This document shows, in pieces, positions 1-12,600 of a stretch of DNA of 64,000 bases. Numbering within the stretch: position 1 is the first letter of the stretch; the number at the start of each line of letters is the position of its first letter. Below the pieces are notes generated by a model that ran no database searches, was not told the DNA's origin, and was given only the letters and a program-made list of their open reading frames with translations. The position numbers were made by a program, and so were the translations under genes. Origin of the DNA: Gnetum montanum (Eukaryota; Streptophyta; Gnetopsida; Gnetales; Gnetaceae). The stretch lies in NCBI GenBank assembly GCA_015680685.1, contig MNCI01008925.1, positions 597,897 through 661,896 of the forward strand, read 5' to 3'.

Positions 1-608
1 TTGTTTAATAGTGCATAATATCTTTCTAAGGCCATGTCCAAGGGTTCGTGTTGTGCTTGTTTCCATTCTTGGATTTGTCTCCTCAAGGCTGACACTCTCG
101 TATAGGTTTGATATCTTTCATTGAAAAGTTCTACCATTGTCGGCCAACGTCGAATTGATTTTGGTTTTAACGACCTATACCATACTTTTGCTTGGCCCAC
201 GAGTGTTAGAGGAAAGAGCTTAAGTTTTTGCCACCCATTATCAATATTGTTCCATGTACAGGCATCGTAAAAGGCTTGTAAATGTTGTTGCGGATTTGAA
301 TCATAGCCTCCTGAAAACTTGGGAAAGTTGTTTAAATCAAGCACAGGTAGACAACTTTCCTTACGATGCTTGCGGGGTATTTGAACAACCTCTTGTATTT
401 CCGTTAAGCTTGTAGTGGCCAGTAGGGGTTCATTGTCATTGGGTAAGTTATGCTTTCGTGCGTTGGGACGATGTTGTCTTCGTTTATGTTTATAAGAAAC
501 CCCCACCTCGGGTTGCGTACTCCAATCTTCATTGTCATAATATTCATTGGTTCTCTAATGAATTACCTCGCTAGATGTGGCATTATTATAGTCTTGTAAG
601 AGAGACAT
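1..608 (-). pseudogene. gag: gag of Athila-like element, N-terminal part, broken
   Basis: The frame starts at the ATG complement at 606-608 (MSLLQDYNN) and runs off the left edge. An in-frame TAG at about residue 18 shows it is not intact. Near the end of the visible part is the retrotransposon Gag core pattern (WYRSLKPKSIRRWPTM, then LFNERYQTY), which forms the capsid-like multimerising domain in this superfamily. The same protein is encoded at 20484-22387. Gag would package element RNA into cytoplasmic particles; this copy cannot make full-length protein. Confidence 0.8.
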
Positions 609-728
609 GGTTGTAAATTTGTGTGTGATTTAATTACAATTATTATTATTATTTCTTTGAAAGATATATCGTCAAGGCTTTGTTACAACGATCTTGTATG
701 ATGTAACTAATCTAAATAACTAGCATCA

Positions 729-746
729 TCCCTGGCAATGGCGCCA
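729..746 (-). other. Primer-binding site, tRNA-Asp type
   Basis: On minus the sequence after the LTR is TGGCGCCATTGCCAGGGA, one base from the LTR end. It matches the tRNA-Asp-complementary primer site known in Athila/Calypso elements at nearly every base. It primes minus-strand DNA synthesis. Confidence 0.8.
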
Positions 747-747
747 A

Positions 748-1567
748 TGATGAGTGGCGAGGTACCCCTACATTCAACCATACGAATACGAGCGTTCACG
801 CACGATCCGGTCAAACTCTGTAGATGAGCTAGTTGTGGTATCTAGATAGTTACACATTGATTGCAGTTTGTTGTCTTCCCACCTGGACTAGTATTTGCTT
901 TGTCACGTATGGTTTAGTCCAGAGTGAGGCATAAGATGTGATCCTAAATTAGTGCTACTCCTAGAGATGATGGAAAATAATCTTGATTAAACTAATGAGT
1001 AATAGGAAATGAGTCTAAGCTAGCCTAAGTGTGATGAGCATCCGTTCATTAATCATCCGTACACATCTTGGACCTTGTGCACGACTACTACTACTACTGG
1101 GATTACCAAGCGTAGATCCTAGGTACGCTACTGGGTTACCAAGTAATCACACTTAAATGCTCGTGATTAAGTCGTACTCATTCTGCAATTAACAATAGGA
1201 ATAGTAAATGATGATAAAGAAATATTAACTACGAAAATAATAAATAACAATAACAATTAACAAAAATAATTAAACAATTAAAACTAACTGAATGCTACAA
1301 TGATGAAGTAATCTCGATCTTTATTTCTGGTCATGTGCACGTCCAAGTACGTCACACTCGAATAAAGGTGCCGTACAATTACAAGCATCACACTATGGGC
1401 ATGCACTTGGGAAAATAATCTAACTCCTATAGAAACAAAATGCAAGGGCTTCGCTACAACTACTTAAAAGATGCCTAGGTGTGGCGGAGGGCCACTTATT
1501 TATAGGCTAAAACAGGCCATGCGTAAACGGGGCCACGTCGACGCATTGACTATATAGCGCTTCATCA
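748..1567 (-). repeat. 5' LTR of the partial Athila-like element
   Basis: 820 bp, beginning TGATGAGTGGCGAGGTACCC on + and ending TTCATCA. It is homologous to the LTRs at 15042, 22529, 45695 and 54826. On minus a TATA-like TATAAATAAG lies around 1496-1505. Unlike its relatives, its U3 shows no GATATC box. Confidence 0.85.
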
Positions 1568-2970
1568 GTAAGTAACTAGAATTTGAATGAACATATATTG
1601 TGATGAAAAGATCAACAACTAATGACTCATATACATCAACATCACTTGAAGAAAGCATCATAACTTTTTTCTTACAAGCTTGTAAATATGCATTTTGAGA
1701 ATCAATAAAATTTTTTGCATCAATGACATTAAGAAGATGAGAGATATAGAATTCCAAAGAAACCAAATTTGTTGGAGAAAAATTGAAGTGAAAAAAAATG
1801 AGATTTACCTAAAAAAATCAGATTCATTGGAGAAATATCAAATCCATTGAAAAATTGTAAATTTTAGAATCTTAAAGCTACCTAATGATACATGTAGGGT
1901 GTTGGTACTAAGATAAATAAAACATAAACACACCCCAACATAGATACTCTAATCATAACTCTATATAATTTAATTTATCCTTTCCCATTGGAATGAAACC
2001 TTGACTTAGAAATTTCAAATCAAATGTCTTTGTCACCAGGGTACTGTCATTGATCTACGCGTCGTCGATTTTAAGAACTGCATCTAAGATCCAATATCGC
2101 ATAAATAGCGTACGAATCTAAACTCGGAAAAAAACAAGGCAAGATTCCTGACCAGAGTGTAGTTTTCTGACACGTTCCTAACCCACGCATTAGCAAAAGT
2201 GCACACGAGTAATACAAAAACCCTCTTATTTATATAAAGTTTTAGCTCATTATTCCTTTGGAAATTGTGCAAGGCGGGCCCTGATGTGCAGGTTTATAAT
2301 AAAGGCTTTGCTGGCCTGGTCACGGAAAAATGTTTGGGTTTCCAATTTTCAACAGCAGCATCATCATTATTATCAGAACGAGTTCAACTCCTAAGCGGCA
2401 ACGGCAGCATCATTCGTAATCGAAAGAGATTCGGGGGCAGAGGTTAGCGGCTTTAATTTGACCTTTGTCTTTGATAAGGTTTTCTCTACTGTGTTTAAGT
2501 TTGACGTGTCAAGATACTTTATTAGTTTCTGGTTGAATGTTTTGTCTGTGTTCCTCCATTACAAGAAAGATTTTCGTTGTTGTGTACAATCAGTGAGCCA
2601 TTGTGATTGGCCTTTGGAGGCGCATAATTTTGATAGCGCTTGTGGCCCAGTGTCCAAAAACGAACAATAATGGACCTGTGGTGCGTGTGTTGGCATCTCG
2701 CACCTACGACAAGGCTTATAAGGAATAAGAAAATAGTGGATTTGGATTTTCAGTGATTAACTGTTTTTCCGTGTATTTTACAGAAAACAGGAAAAAGGAG
2801 AATCGCGTCGTTCGGTGCCTCTTTTGTTTGTAGAGCTTTGTCTGGTTTCAATTGCACTAGTTTCTGTTTTTAACGGATCTGCACTTCACTAGTGCTAGAC
2901 AGTTCTTCAATTTTCGCGGTTCTTTCTCAATCTTTGTTCGCTGAACTTTGCGAACTTCTTCTCCCTTAAG
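1568..2970 (+). promoter_or_regulatory. GSH1 upstream region and non-coding first exon
   Basis: No protein gene is supported here. A strong splice donor (TTAAG followed by GTAAAA) at 2971 pairs with the acceptor at 3671-3672 just before the GSH1 start codon, so a 5'-UTR exon ends at 2970. The transcription start is not visible with certainty. A TATATAAAG at about 2231 would place it near 2260, giving a UTR of up to about 700 nt, but a start closer to 2700-2900 is also possible. The stretch 1568-2200 is AT-rich and otherwise featureless. Confidence 0.4.
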
Positions 2971-3674
2971 GTAAAATTTAGAGCGGGTTTCGTGTATTAT
3001 TCGCTAATCTTGACGGTTGCTTCTGCAAGGTCACTTTTCTGTGTGCTTTCTGTGAAACTTGTCTACACGGTATTTTAAGATGTCTTCATATCATGTTTCT
3101 TGTTCAACCTTCGTTTTGATATTCATGATCAGTGTGATTCAAGTCTTTTCCCATATCTAAAAGGTGGTTGATTAAAAAAAAATCTATTCTAATTGTTGTA
3201 TATAGTTTAGTTTTTAATTCTTGGGCCTCGTATTTTTCTGTATTGGTTTATCTATGCGTGGAAGGTAAAAATTCGCCCTTGTCCACCTCATTTCGCCTAT
3301 ATTCCTTGAATTTAAAGGGGCGATGTCAACTTTGATGCAGTGACACAAGTTTTTCTTAAAAAAAAAAGGGTTTTTAGAAAGTTAAAAAGGCGCTAAAGCC
3401 CATCCATTTAGCAGCCTTTTTCTTTCGATGATATTTAAGGAACGAACTAATTATATAACATCTTGAAAACAAAGGGCATAAAGCATGAAAATTTGTGGAA
3501 GGATGAATCGTATGTTAAAAAAGTTATAGCATATAAATTACGATTCCTTTTTTCTGTCTGTCTACTGGTTTCCCTGAAATTTTTGGCCGTTTTAGCGGTG
3601 CAGTTCTTTGTTCCTTAGTTATTGATTACAAAGTTGATTTGCTTACTTTATTACTCATTGCTTTTAATTCAGCA

Positions 3675-6600
3675 ATGTTGATTGCTTCACGAAGTTGGGG
3701 CACGAATGCCTGTAATCAAATTACAATTCATCGAAAATTGCAAAGTTACCATTCTGCAAGCTATAGGCAACGACCAATGGATATTTCCTTGCATCAACCG
3801 AAATGGGATAATTATTACTGCCACAAACAACTCGATACAGGAATTAGAAGGCTTCATGTTGTTTCTGCTAGCCCCCCTGCTGAGGATGTTGCAGTTATGG
3901 CTGAACCTCTCACCAAACAAGATCTTGTTGATTATTTGGCTTCAGGATGCAAGCCCAAAGACAAATGGAGGTATGATACCTTTACAAGTTAACTTATAAT
4001 TTCTTTATACAATAGGGTTTTAAATTATGTCATCAGTAAGCTTTGCAACAATGGTTTTTAAGGACTGAACATGAATTTGTATTTTAAGTTTGGAAAGTGT
4101 TAAAAGTTGTTTTTTTTAATAGGTGCAAGAAAATTTAAGTGTCAGTTCAAATTAAACGAGGCGGTTTTGATTGATGTGATCTTTTATTAAGATATTCAGC
4201 TATTTTCTGTATATTAAATTGGATTTGAAATAAAATAAAATTGAATTTAAATTTTTGATTTCTTATTTAGACTGTATTTGATCTTATCTCGGGGGTTCTA
4301 CTTTACAATCTTATAAGCTTTGTTTAAATTGTCCTTAAATAGGAAAATATATGATCTGTAGTCTTTCAACAAGGGAAGATCCTTTGTGATAGGTAATGAG
4401 CGAGGTTTGAGTGAACTTTTAGGATAAGTAATGTGCCAAGTTGGATTGACATCTTATAGATAACCCTATGACCTTGTGACACAGAAAGTCTATTTCACCG
4501 ATCCCATAGGGTACTCCAATCCCTTGGGATACTCCTTCGGGATTAAGGGTAACCTTGAACTAAATTTTGTTCATTGATTTTCGGTATAAGCTGGGTTAAC
4601 CACCTTGGAAAATATTTTATTATATCAATGAGCCAGCTTCTTGTAACGACAGTAAAAACTCCACAGGACACTCCAATCCCTTGGGATACTCCTTTGGGAT
4701 TAAGTGTAACCCTGAACTAAATTTTGTTCATAGATTTTCAGTATAAGCTGGGTTTAGAACATTTCACTACAAATAATGATTTTTCATTCAAGATTTTATG
4801 CTGAGCTTTAATTTATATGCAAACATTCATGGTGAAATCAAGGCTAACTTAGAGCACTTAAACACCTTGGAAAATATTCAGTTATATCAATGAGCCAGCT
4901 TCTTATAATGAAAGTAAAAATCCCACATGGTGCTCCCATCCCTTGGCATACTCCTTTGGGATTAAGTATAACCTTGAACTAAATTTTGTTCACTGATTTT
5001 CAGTTTAAGCTGGGATTAGAACATATCAACACAAATAATGATTTTTCATTCAAGATTTTATGCTGAGCTTTAATTTATATTCAAACATTCATGGTGAAAT
5101 TGAGGCTAACTTAGAGCACTTAACCACCTTGGAAAATATTTTATTATATGAATGAGCCAGCTTCTTTTAATGAAAGCAAACCTTTGTTGAATGTTTGAAT
5201 CTCAAAGTGGCATTTGATTTTGCGTTAGAAGGAAACATTTTCCAGAATTCTCTATGCCTTCATGACTTTGCATCCACCTTTCTGTATAATGCAAGATATG
5301 TTATGTACAATGTCAATTTTATTTTCAGAGATGATGATAATGTGAGGTTTTGAAAGTTTATTTGAAGTTTGTTTTAAAAGATATGTTACTGAGAAATGTA
5401 ACACAAAGGCTACTTTCTCATAGGCATCAAAGCTAAATTTCTGTTTGAAAATTTTGTTATCTTAATTTATAATATTGTTTGATGCATTTGATATTATAGT
5501 TTTCAAGGACTCACATGATCAAATAATGATTCTTTGTTATTTTTTTTTTAATTTTGAAAGATCGCTCATCATTTTTATTTATTTTGAGAGACACCTATTT
5601 TTGGATGTCATAGTTTTTTTATCCCAATAGTGTATCCTGAAATCAGATTAAATTCCTATTACAATATTTCTTTAGCATTGATGTTTTACAGAATTGGTAC
5701 GGAGCATGAAAAGTTTGGTTTTCAACTGAGCACATTGCAACCTGTGAAATACGAACAGATTTCTGAATTACTTCAGGGGTTGGCTGAACGTTTTGGTTGG
5801 GAGGCTGTAATGGAAGGGGATAATATTATTGGTTTAAAGCAGGTATTATATCTGAGCGTTTGCATTTCCGTGATAAATATCAGTATTTAAAATGAACTTT
5901 CCAGACTGATGTGGATGTATCTAGAGAGTTCATTTTGTTTTTAACCTTGTAATAATGAATTTTCTTTCTGAAATTTCGCATTGATTTATGAAAGACTGAA
6001 TATGATTATGTTTGAATTCTCTTACCTTTAAATGGAATATATCTGATTTAAAATAGAGTCACTGTAAATGGAAATAATATCTTAACCAAGTTAATATTGA
6101 TGTTTTATTTTGATATATTTTCAGGGAAAGCAAAGTATTTCATTGGAGCCAGGTGGGCAATTTGAACTTAGTGGAGCACCTTTAGAAACTTTACATCAGA
6201 CATGTGCAGAGGTTAACTCTCATCTATATCAGGCAAGTTTAGTAATGAGTTTGTTATTTGGTTTTCTTCTACCCTGCATGCTTGGTGTTGAATTTTCACT
6301 TCCATTTTCATTTTTTTGTTGGACGACCATAAGATGTTATTTTGACTACTAGACAGAGAAGAACATTTCTCTAAGATATCTACATTAAGCATTATATGGA
6401 ATTATAAGTGAAAAGCTATCTAGAGCTTGAATTGAAATTGAAATTGTTTAAATAAGTGAAGCTTGAACTCTTTACATCTATTGGACAAAATTAAACTTGA
6501 GAAGTTTCTTTTTCTAAATCTCTTTATATTTGAGCACAAGCTACTGGATTCAGAGCTCTGACATGTAAGATACAAATCACAAGTCTTATTGGAAATGAGG

Positions 6601-9600
6601 ATAATTTGAGTTAAGAATTTATGTTCGCAACGTACACTAATCTGAAAAGTGAACATTTTTGTCACATTGTTATGTGAATGAAGACTTGCAATACATGATT
6701 GTAACTTTTTTATGGAGGCTTATTGCTTCCAAGCTGTAAGCAAAAGTCCACCCACTGGTCAAATTACTTCCTTAAATGAATACTAAGTGAATAGCTCTTT
6801 ACGAGAGTGTAGCCATTGTAAACCATATGCCTTTGTATCTCTGCCAAAGTAAGGTTTTTGGATTTGTTTCAAGCTATCCTGATTCCTAATGAAGTACAGC
6901 GCTTACATAAAAATATACGTTCATGTTATGGTGTCAGGTGGGCAGCCAACTATAAAAAATCATTGGCAAATCTTTCTCCTGCCTTAAATGGTGAGCCCAT
7001 ATTTATGAAATAAAGAAACCATGATGTTGATGATTTGATCTTCTGATATTATTTTTTTTAAAAAATTTACTGGTAGTTTCATAGTAAATCAAAATTTTTT
7101 ACTGCTATTGGAATATTGTGGAGGTTCCATAATGAATAATGCACTTTGTTATTTTAGAAAATAAGAAATAAAGACAAGTATTGCGTAAAAATATGTAAAA
7201 GCTAAAACGAAACAAAGTTCAGCCATAATTTTTTATATAGGTATATTGCCTAAGAGGGTAGATAAAACGAAGGGTGTTTGTGTAGTTGGTCATTTATGTT
7301 TTTTATTCCCTATTTGGACAGAACTTAGAAGCACAAATAATTCCAAAACCATGATCAATGATGTTAGGTATGATATTGATTCCTTTTCTTTCTTTCTTTC
7401 TTTTTTGGAATAGGAAAAAATACGATTTTATTGATTATAAAATTTAGATTTTATTGCATTGAAGAATTCCTTGAATTCATAAATGTTGATCCAAGAGCAT
7501 GATCATCATGGATTGAAATTTTAGATGTTGAGTCGATAAGGAGTTTGAACTCAAAGGCCATATTTGCAAACTAGACATGATATGACTTTTTAATAGGTAC
7601 AATGAAAATCTTATTAATTAAATAATACTTGAAGGGCAACATAAATTTTCTTGGATCTGAAGGATCGGCCAAGAGGCATGATCAAAGTTTGTTTGTCTAA
7701 ACTATTAAGAACAATGATATTAATAGTATAGAAATAGAATTATCATCAGAAGTTACTAGTCTATTCCTGATATTGATCAGCATCATCCTAGCCTTTTCCG
7801 ACTACAGTGGGTCAAATATATGAATTCTTTTATGCCATTCACTTGTATTAAGAGCCAAATGAGCATTAATATTCCAATCTTGGATGTCTGTTGGTATACT
7901 TGCATGCCATGTGTGTTAGGTCTAAATCTTTGTTGTTTCCTCTCAACTTTAATAAAACAGTCTCTTCTAATAGGTGCATTCTCTAGTCTTCTTAACACAT
8001 GGTCTAATGATCTAAGATGACCTTTTTTTATCTTTTTATCTACAAGTTCTACTTCTAAACTTTTCCTAATAAGAGAGGATTTGATTCTATCTTTCATAGT
8101 TACATCCAACATCCACTTTAACATTCACATTTCTGATACATGTACGCATTGAGTCTAATGCTTTTTGATAAACCTGCATTCTACATCATAAAGGATTGCA
8201 GGTTTGATAGCAAATCTATAGAACTTTACCAGATGGAAATAGAAATTATAATTTTGTAAGATTCAACTACCCAGATGGTAGAACCTATTTGTTGGTTTAT
8301 ATTTCATATTCTCTTTTCAACTTTTACAGCTAATCACCATTTCCTATTTAGATTGTTTTCTATATCTTCAAAAGTTTGGCAATTTCTTTCCTTCTAAACT
8401 TCAAAGATCACGTGTTAATTTTCTCCAAACTTTATTAGTACGTCGTTTTCCACCAATCCAAATCCTGGCTGTGAGATGGTATAAAACATGTAGCATTATA
8501 AAATGTTGATTTATAGTTATCCAAACTCATATTCCAAATATGAGCAATTGCAATACAGCACATAACTATATGATGTCTATTCTCACAAATATTTGTACAA
8601 AAACAACATATGCTACCCATCATCGAGCCGTGTTTCATCAAATTATCCATGTTTAAAATTTTTCATTTTCACAGCATTTCAAAAAATGTAAGAGATTTTT
8701 CCATGTTAACTACCAAGTAATTAGTTTAAGCTATCACCAAGGCATTGTAATACCTGCATTAAAATCCTCTGTCGTATGATTGTTATTAGTTTAGAATATT
8801 GGATTGTGGAAAGAGGAATGGACTTATGATGGAATAAGATAGTGTAGTCCGATGCAAAGATATGTGTTGCTTTGATTTTCAACTTATATATCATTTTCTA
8901 AGTATATTTTTACTAATTATGTACTGCTGATTTTCTAGGTGAAAGCTGTGGCAGAGGAAATGGGTATAGGTTTTCTAGGGATTGGATTTCAGCCAAAATG
9001 CAGATTGGATGATATTCATATAATGCCAAAGGTCAACATCATTATGGTTTTTTAAAAAAAATAATTTGGATTTGATTAGAATATTTGAAGTTTCCAAGAT
9101 TTTATATGAATGGCTGCATATGAATTTTGTGCTCATTTAAGAACAACAATAGTACTCTCATTCTTGCTTCATTTGTAAACGCTGTTATTCAAGACTAAAT
9201 GTAACACATAACAAAAAATTTGAGAAAGTTCAGTTAACAATGCTTATTGCCTTATAGCCATACTAAGATGTATTTGTATATCTGCCCTTTCTGATATTAA
9301 CCATTGTGTTATATAATGAAAATGTGGAATGGTTATATTATAATCTTTAAGGGTAAACTACGGCAGGTTTTTTTCCCTAACATAATTGCAAGAACAATGT
9401 TTCATATTTGTTTTATCTCACTCAACACATAATAATATTTTGCATGTATGGTAGATATGTTATATGTTTGTTTTCGTTTCAATTCGACTATTTTTGTTAT
9501 GCTAGAATTTTACATACCTCTGAAAAACTGATATTTTAAATGAAATTATTGTTTTGCAGTTGATTCATTTGTATTGTTCAGGATGAAGTTATTTAATGCT

Positions 9601-12600
9601 TTGAATTATTAGACAAATATTTTAGATTAGTTTGCTTGGTCTATCGGTGAGGGAAACTACTTGATCTAAAATGTGTGTTGCAGGGGAGATACAAAATTAT
9701 GAGCAATTACATGCCTAAAGTGGGTTCCCTTGGACTTGATATGATGTTCCGTACATGTACAGTACAGGTGATGTAAGCTGGAATTATTGCCTCATTTTCT
9801 GTTTGTATTTGCTTTTGAATATTTTAAGATATGAAGAAATTGCCTTTGAAGAGATAGGACAACATTTCAAAATTGTCATCATTTTAATGGAAATTTCATA
9901 GTTGAAACATTAATCTTGATGTAAAGAATGATCTGTTGTTAACATGCAACAATGCAAAATTGTTGCAAAAGAATATCACCGCATTTATACGGATATTATT
10001 TAATAATAGGTTTAGGTTGCTAGAGCACAAGTGAAAGATTATGAAGAAATAAGTATTTGGTTAGACAGTATATTTGTGTGTGTGTATGTCTCTGGATTGT
10101 AAAATTCATGGTTGTATTTTTTTTTGGTGAAAAAAAATTCATGGTTTTATTATATGAATATTGAGTTTGCATTTCTGAAGCGCGTAAGAATACCTCCCTT
10201 AATTTTTCAGTGCTTAATTGATTAGTCACACGTTTCAAAACAAATGCTAACCAGTGAATCTTGCAACAAGCCTGAACATTATTGGTCCCCTATTGTATTA
10301 TTAGCACTCAACCTTATTTTTTACGGTCTTTCTGTGCATCAAGGATTTTTTCTCCTGCAGTAAATGATTTGGTAAAAGAACACTGGAACTGCTGATGTGG
10401 CGAACCTATAAAATAAACCTTGATTGATCCTTATGTTATCCTCGACCCACTCCCTCTCACAGTTGCTATTTCAGTCCCAGTGATAGGATACTGATGTGAA
10501 AGTTTTTGGAGATAACTGAAAATGGTCTGGTGATGGTTCCAACTGTGAGCAGTTGGCTTTATCGATAGTTGAAATTAACTGGTCAGATGAACCCAAATAG
10601 TCTACTTTTCCCACTGCCTTATCATCTTAGAATTAGAGAAAGGCCTGATAGCAACTAGGAGAAGACTAGAAATAGATGCAAACTTTATTTCAGCTTGGTA
10701 CTATGATATGTGTTGGTATCCTTTTCCTGTTTCATCAAATGATTAAGTACATGCTCTGAAGGAATTTCTTATCACCAGAATTTGATAAAATTTTAGCTAG
10801 TGACATGTACTCCTCCAGTAAATAATTCATCAAGATAAAAGCCTCAGGTTCAGGGATTTCAACATGGTACATGTTGATATCCATTGCTGCCAAGAACCTC
10901 TAGCAAGCTTGCTTCTGGGAAAAATTAACATCTCTCTTGAGTGCATGTTCGTAATCTTCTTGTTTTCAGTCGTTGGTAGCCACAGAACCATGTCATTAAT
11001 GTTGTCACTAGGTTCTAGAACTTAGTGAAGTAGTAATGCCTTATCATTGATGTTCTTCATGTTTAGATGAAAAATATATTTTTCAGTTTGTGAATTGAGA
11101 ATGTTTCTATGTGTGTGTGTGGTTATGGAAATGCTCTACGTATAGGAAGTTCTGGTAATGCTCTAACAAGTGTTAGGGCCCATCAGAAACAAAATGTTTG
11201 TGCAACAGAAACAAACCCAGCCACACATTTGAAACCATATTAGAAGACGACAAGTTGAAAGTAGGTTCTGGGTTCCTACCAAACTGGAAGGCAAATGCCC
11301 ATGCAATCAATTCCATTACCTTACATTTTGATTTATACATATGGTTACTTACAAGCAAACCCAAGGTTCACTGAACCTGGACTATTCTTCAATTGCCTAG
11401 AAACTTATAGAGAAGTCTAGTTGCTAATAATGTTGACAATTCTATCTCCTCGAATAACAGGCTGTTGTGGATACCAAAAACATACCATATCTGCTCTTGA
11501 GTCAGACAAAGATATTTCAAGCAGAGAAGATTCCATTGCACTGAATAAACTAATTAGGAGCATTCTGTAAGAATCCTGGCATACAACTGCCTTTCCTAGC
11601 CTTTATCATCAATAGGGACATTGGTTGGATTGGTGTTATCAAGAATGCATGAAGACTTTCATCTTCTAACTTTTCTAATTACATTCTATACAAGATATTT
11701 GTGACCATGGAACTTGGATGTATTGAAATTTACGATACGTGTGTAGATGAATAGGAATCTTCGTTCATGAAACTGAAACCTAAATGTTATATTATATCCA
11801 TATGAAGACCACAAGATCCTAGGAATTTGTGAAGATCCTAGGAATACGTTCTTTACCATGGCTATATATCTTAACATAACTTTTGCAAATTTAACCTGTT
11901 ACTTCTTAGATTCAAGTCAGAAGCCTGACCAACATGCTACACCTCATTGATGATAGGTGTTTGTTTTATGAATTTTAATTTGACATTTAAGCAGAAAGGA
12001 TGTAAGTCTATTGTTTTTCCCGTACATTTTATAAACAGGTAAATCTTGACTTCAGTTCAGAGGAAGATATGATCCGTAAATGTCGTGCTGGACTTTCTTT
12101 GCAACCTGTCAGTATATCTTCCTTAAGATCAGATGTCTTTGTTTTTTATATGTTACCACCTGTGTGAATCCATTTTTAATATATATACTAATGCTAATTT
12201 TTTTGTGTAGATCGCAACAGCACTTTTTGCAAACTCACCTTTTACTGAAGGAAAACCAAATGGTTTCCTAAGCTATAGAAGGCAATTCTTCTTTTTGGTT
12301 TGCTTTAAAAATTGCTCTCTTGTTACAGTATGTTTCAGCAATAATTTATTACTATCGACAATGTGATCTTGCTTGATTTATGTTGCAGTCATATTTGGAC
12401 AGACACAGATAACAGTCGTTGTGGAATGCTTCATTTTGTTTTTGATGACGATTTTGGGTGAGGCTGTTATATAACCTGCATAATCTATTTAGTAGTTTGT
12501 TTTCATAGTAGTTACTTATGTAAACATGCCTTCCCTTTTCATTTAACGGTCTGATCATTCTATTTTAGGTATTTTATGATTTGGTTAGTGCTGATATGAT

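Larger units (their letters stand above)
1..1567 (-). mobile_element. Athila-like Ty3/gypsy element, right (5') end only
   Basis: Reading on minus, the order is 5' LTR (748-1567), primer-binding site (729-746) and gag (608 down to the window edge). The rest lies left of the window. Gag and LTR sequence closely match the element at 15042-23302, so both belong to one subfamily. The LTR has TGATGA/TCATCA ends. The PBS resembles tRNA-Asp, which is typical of Athila elements. The five bases after the LTR are GTAAG, but the matching target duplication is outside the window. Confidence 0.85.

Noticed and set aside
2265-2447. 60-codon frame upstream of GSH1 as a possible uORF or small gene
   Set aside because: It starts with GTG, not ATG, has no family resemblance and lies in the likely promoter or 5' UTR.
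3682-3999. Second + frame overlapping GSH1 exon 2
   Set aside because: It runs across the splice donor at 3971 in the wrong frame. The conserved GCL residues are in the 3675 frame.
10380-11960. Endogenous pararetrovirus remnant
   Set aside because: No recognisable movement protein, coat zinc finger or RT motif; similarity was only impressionistic.
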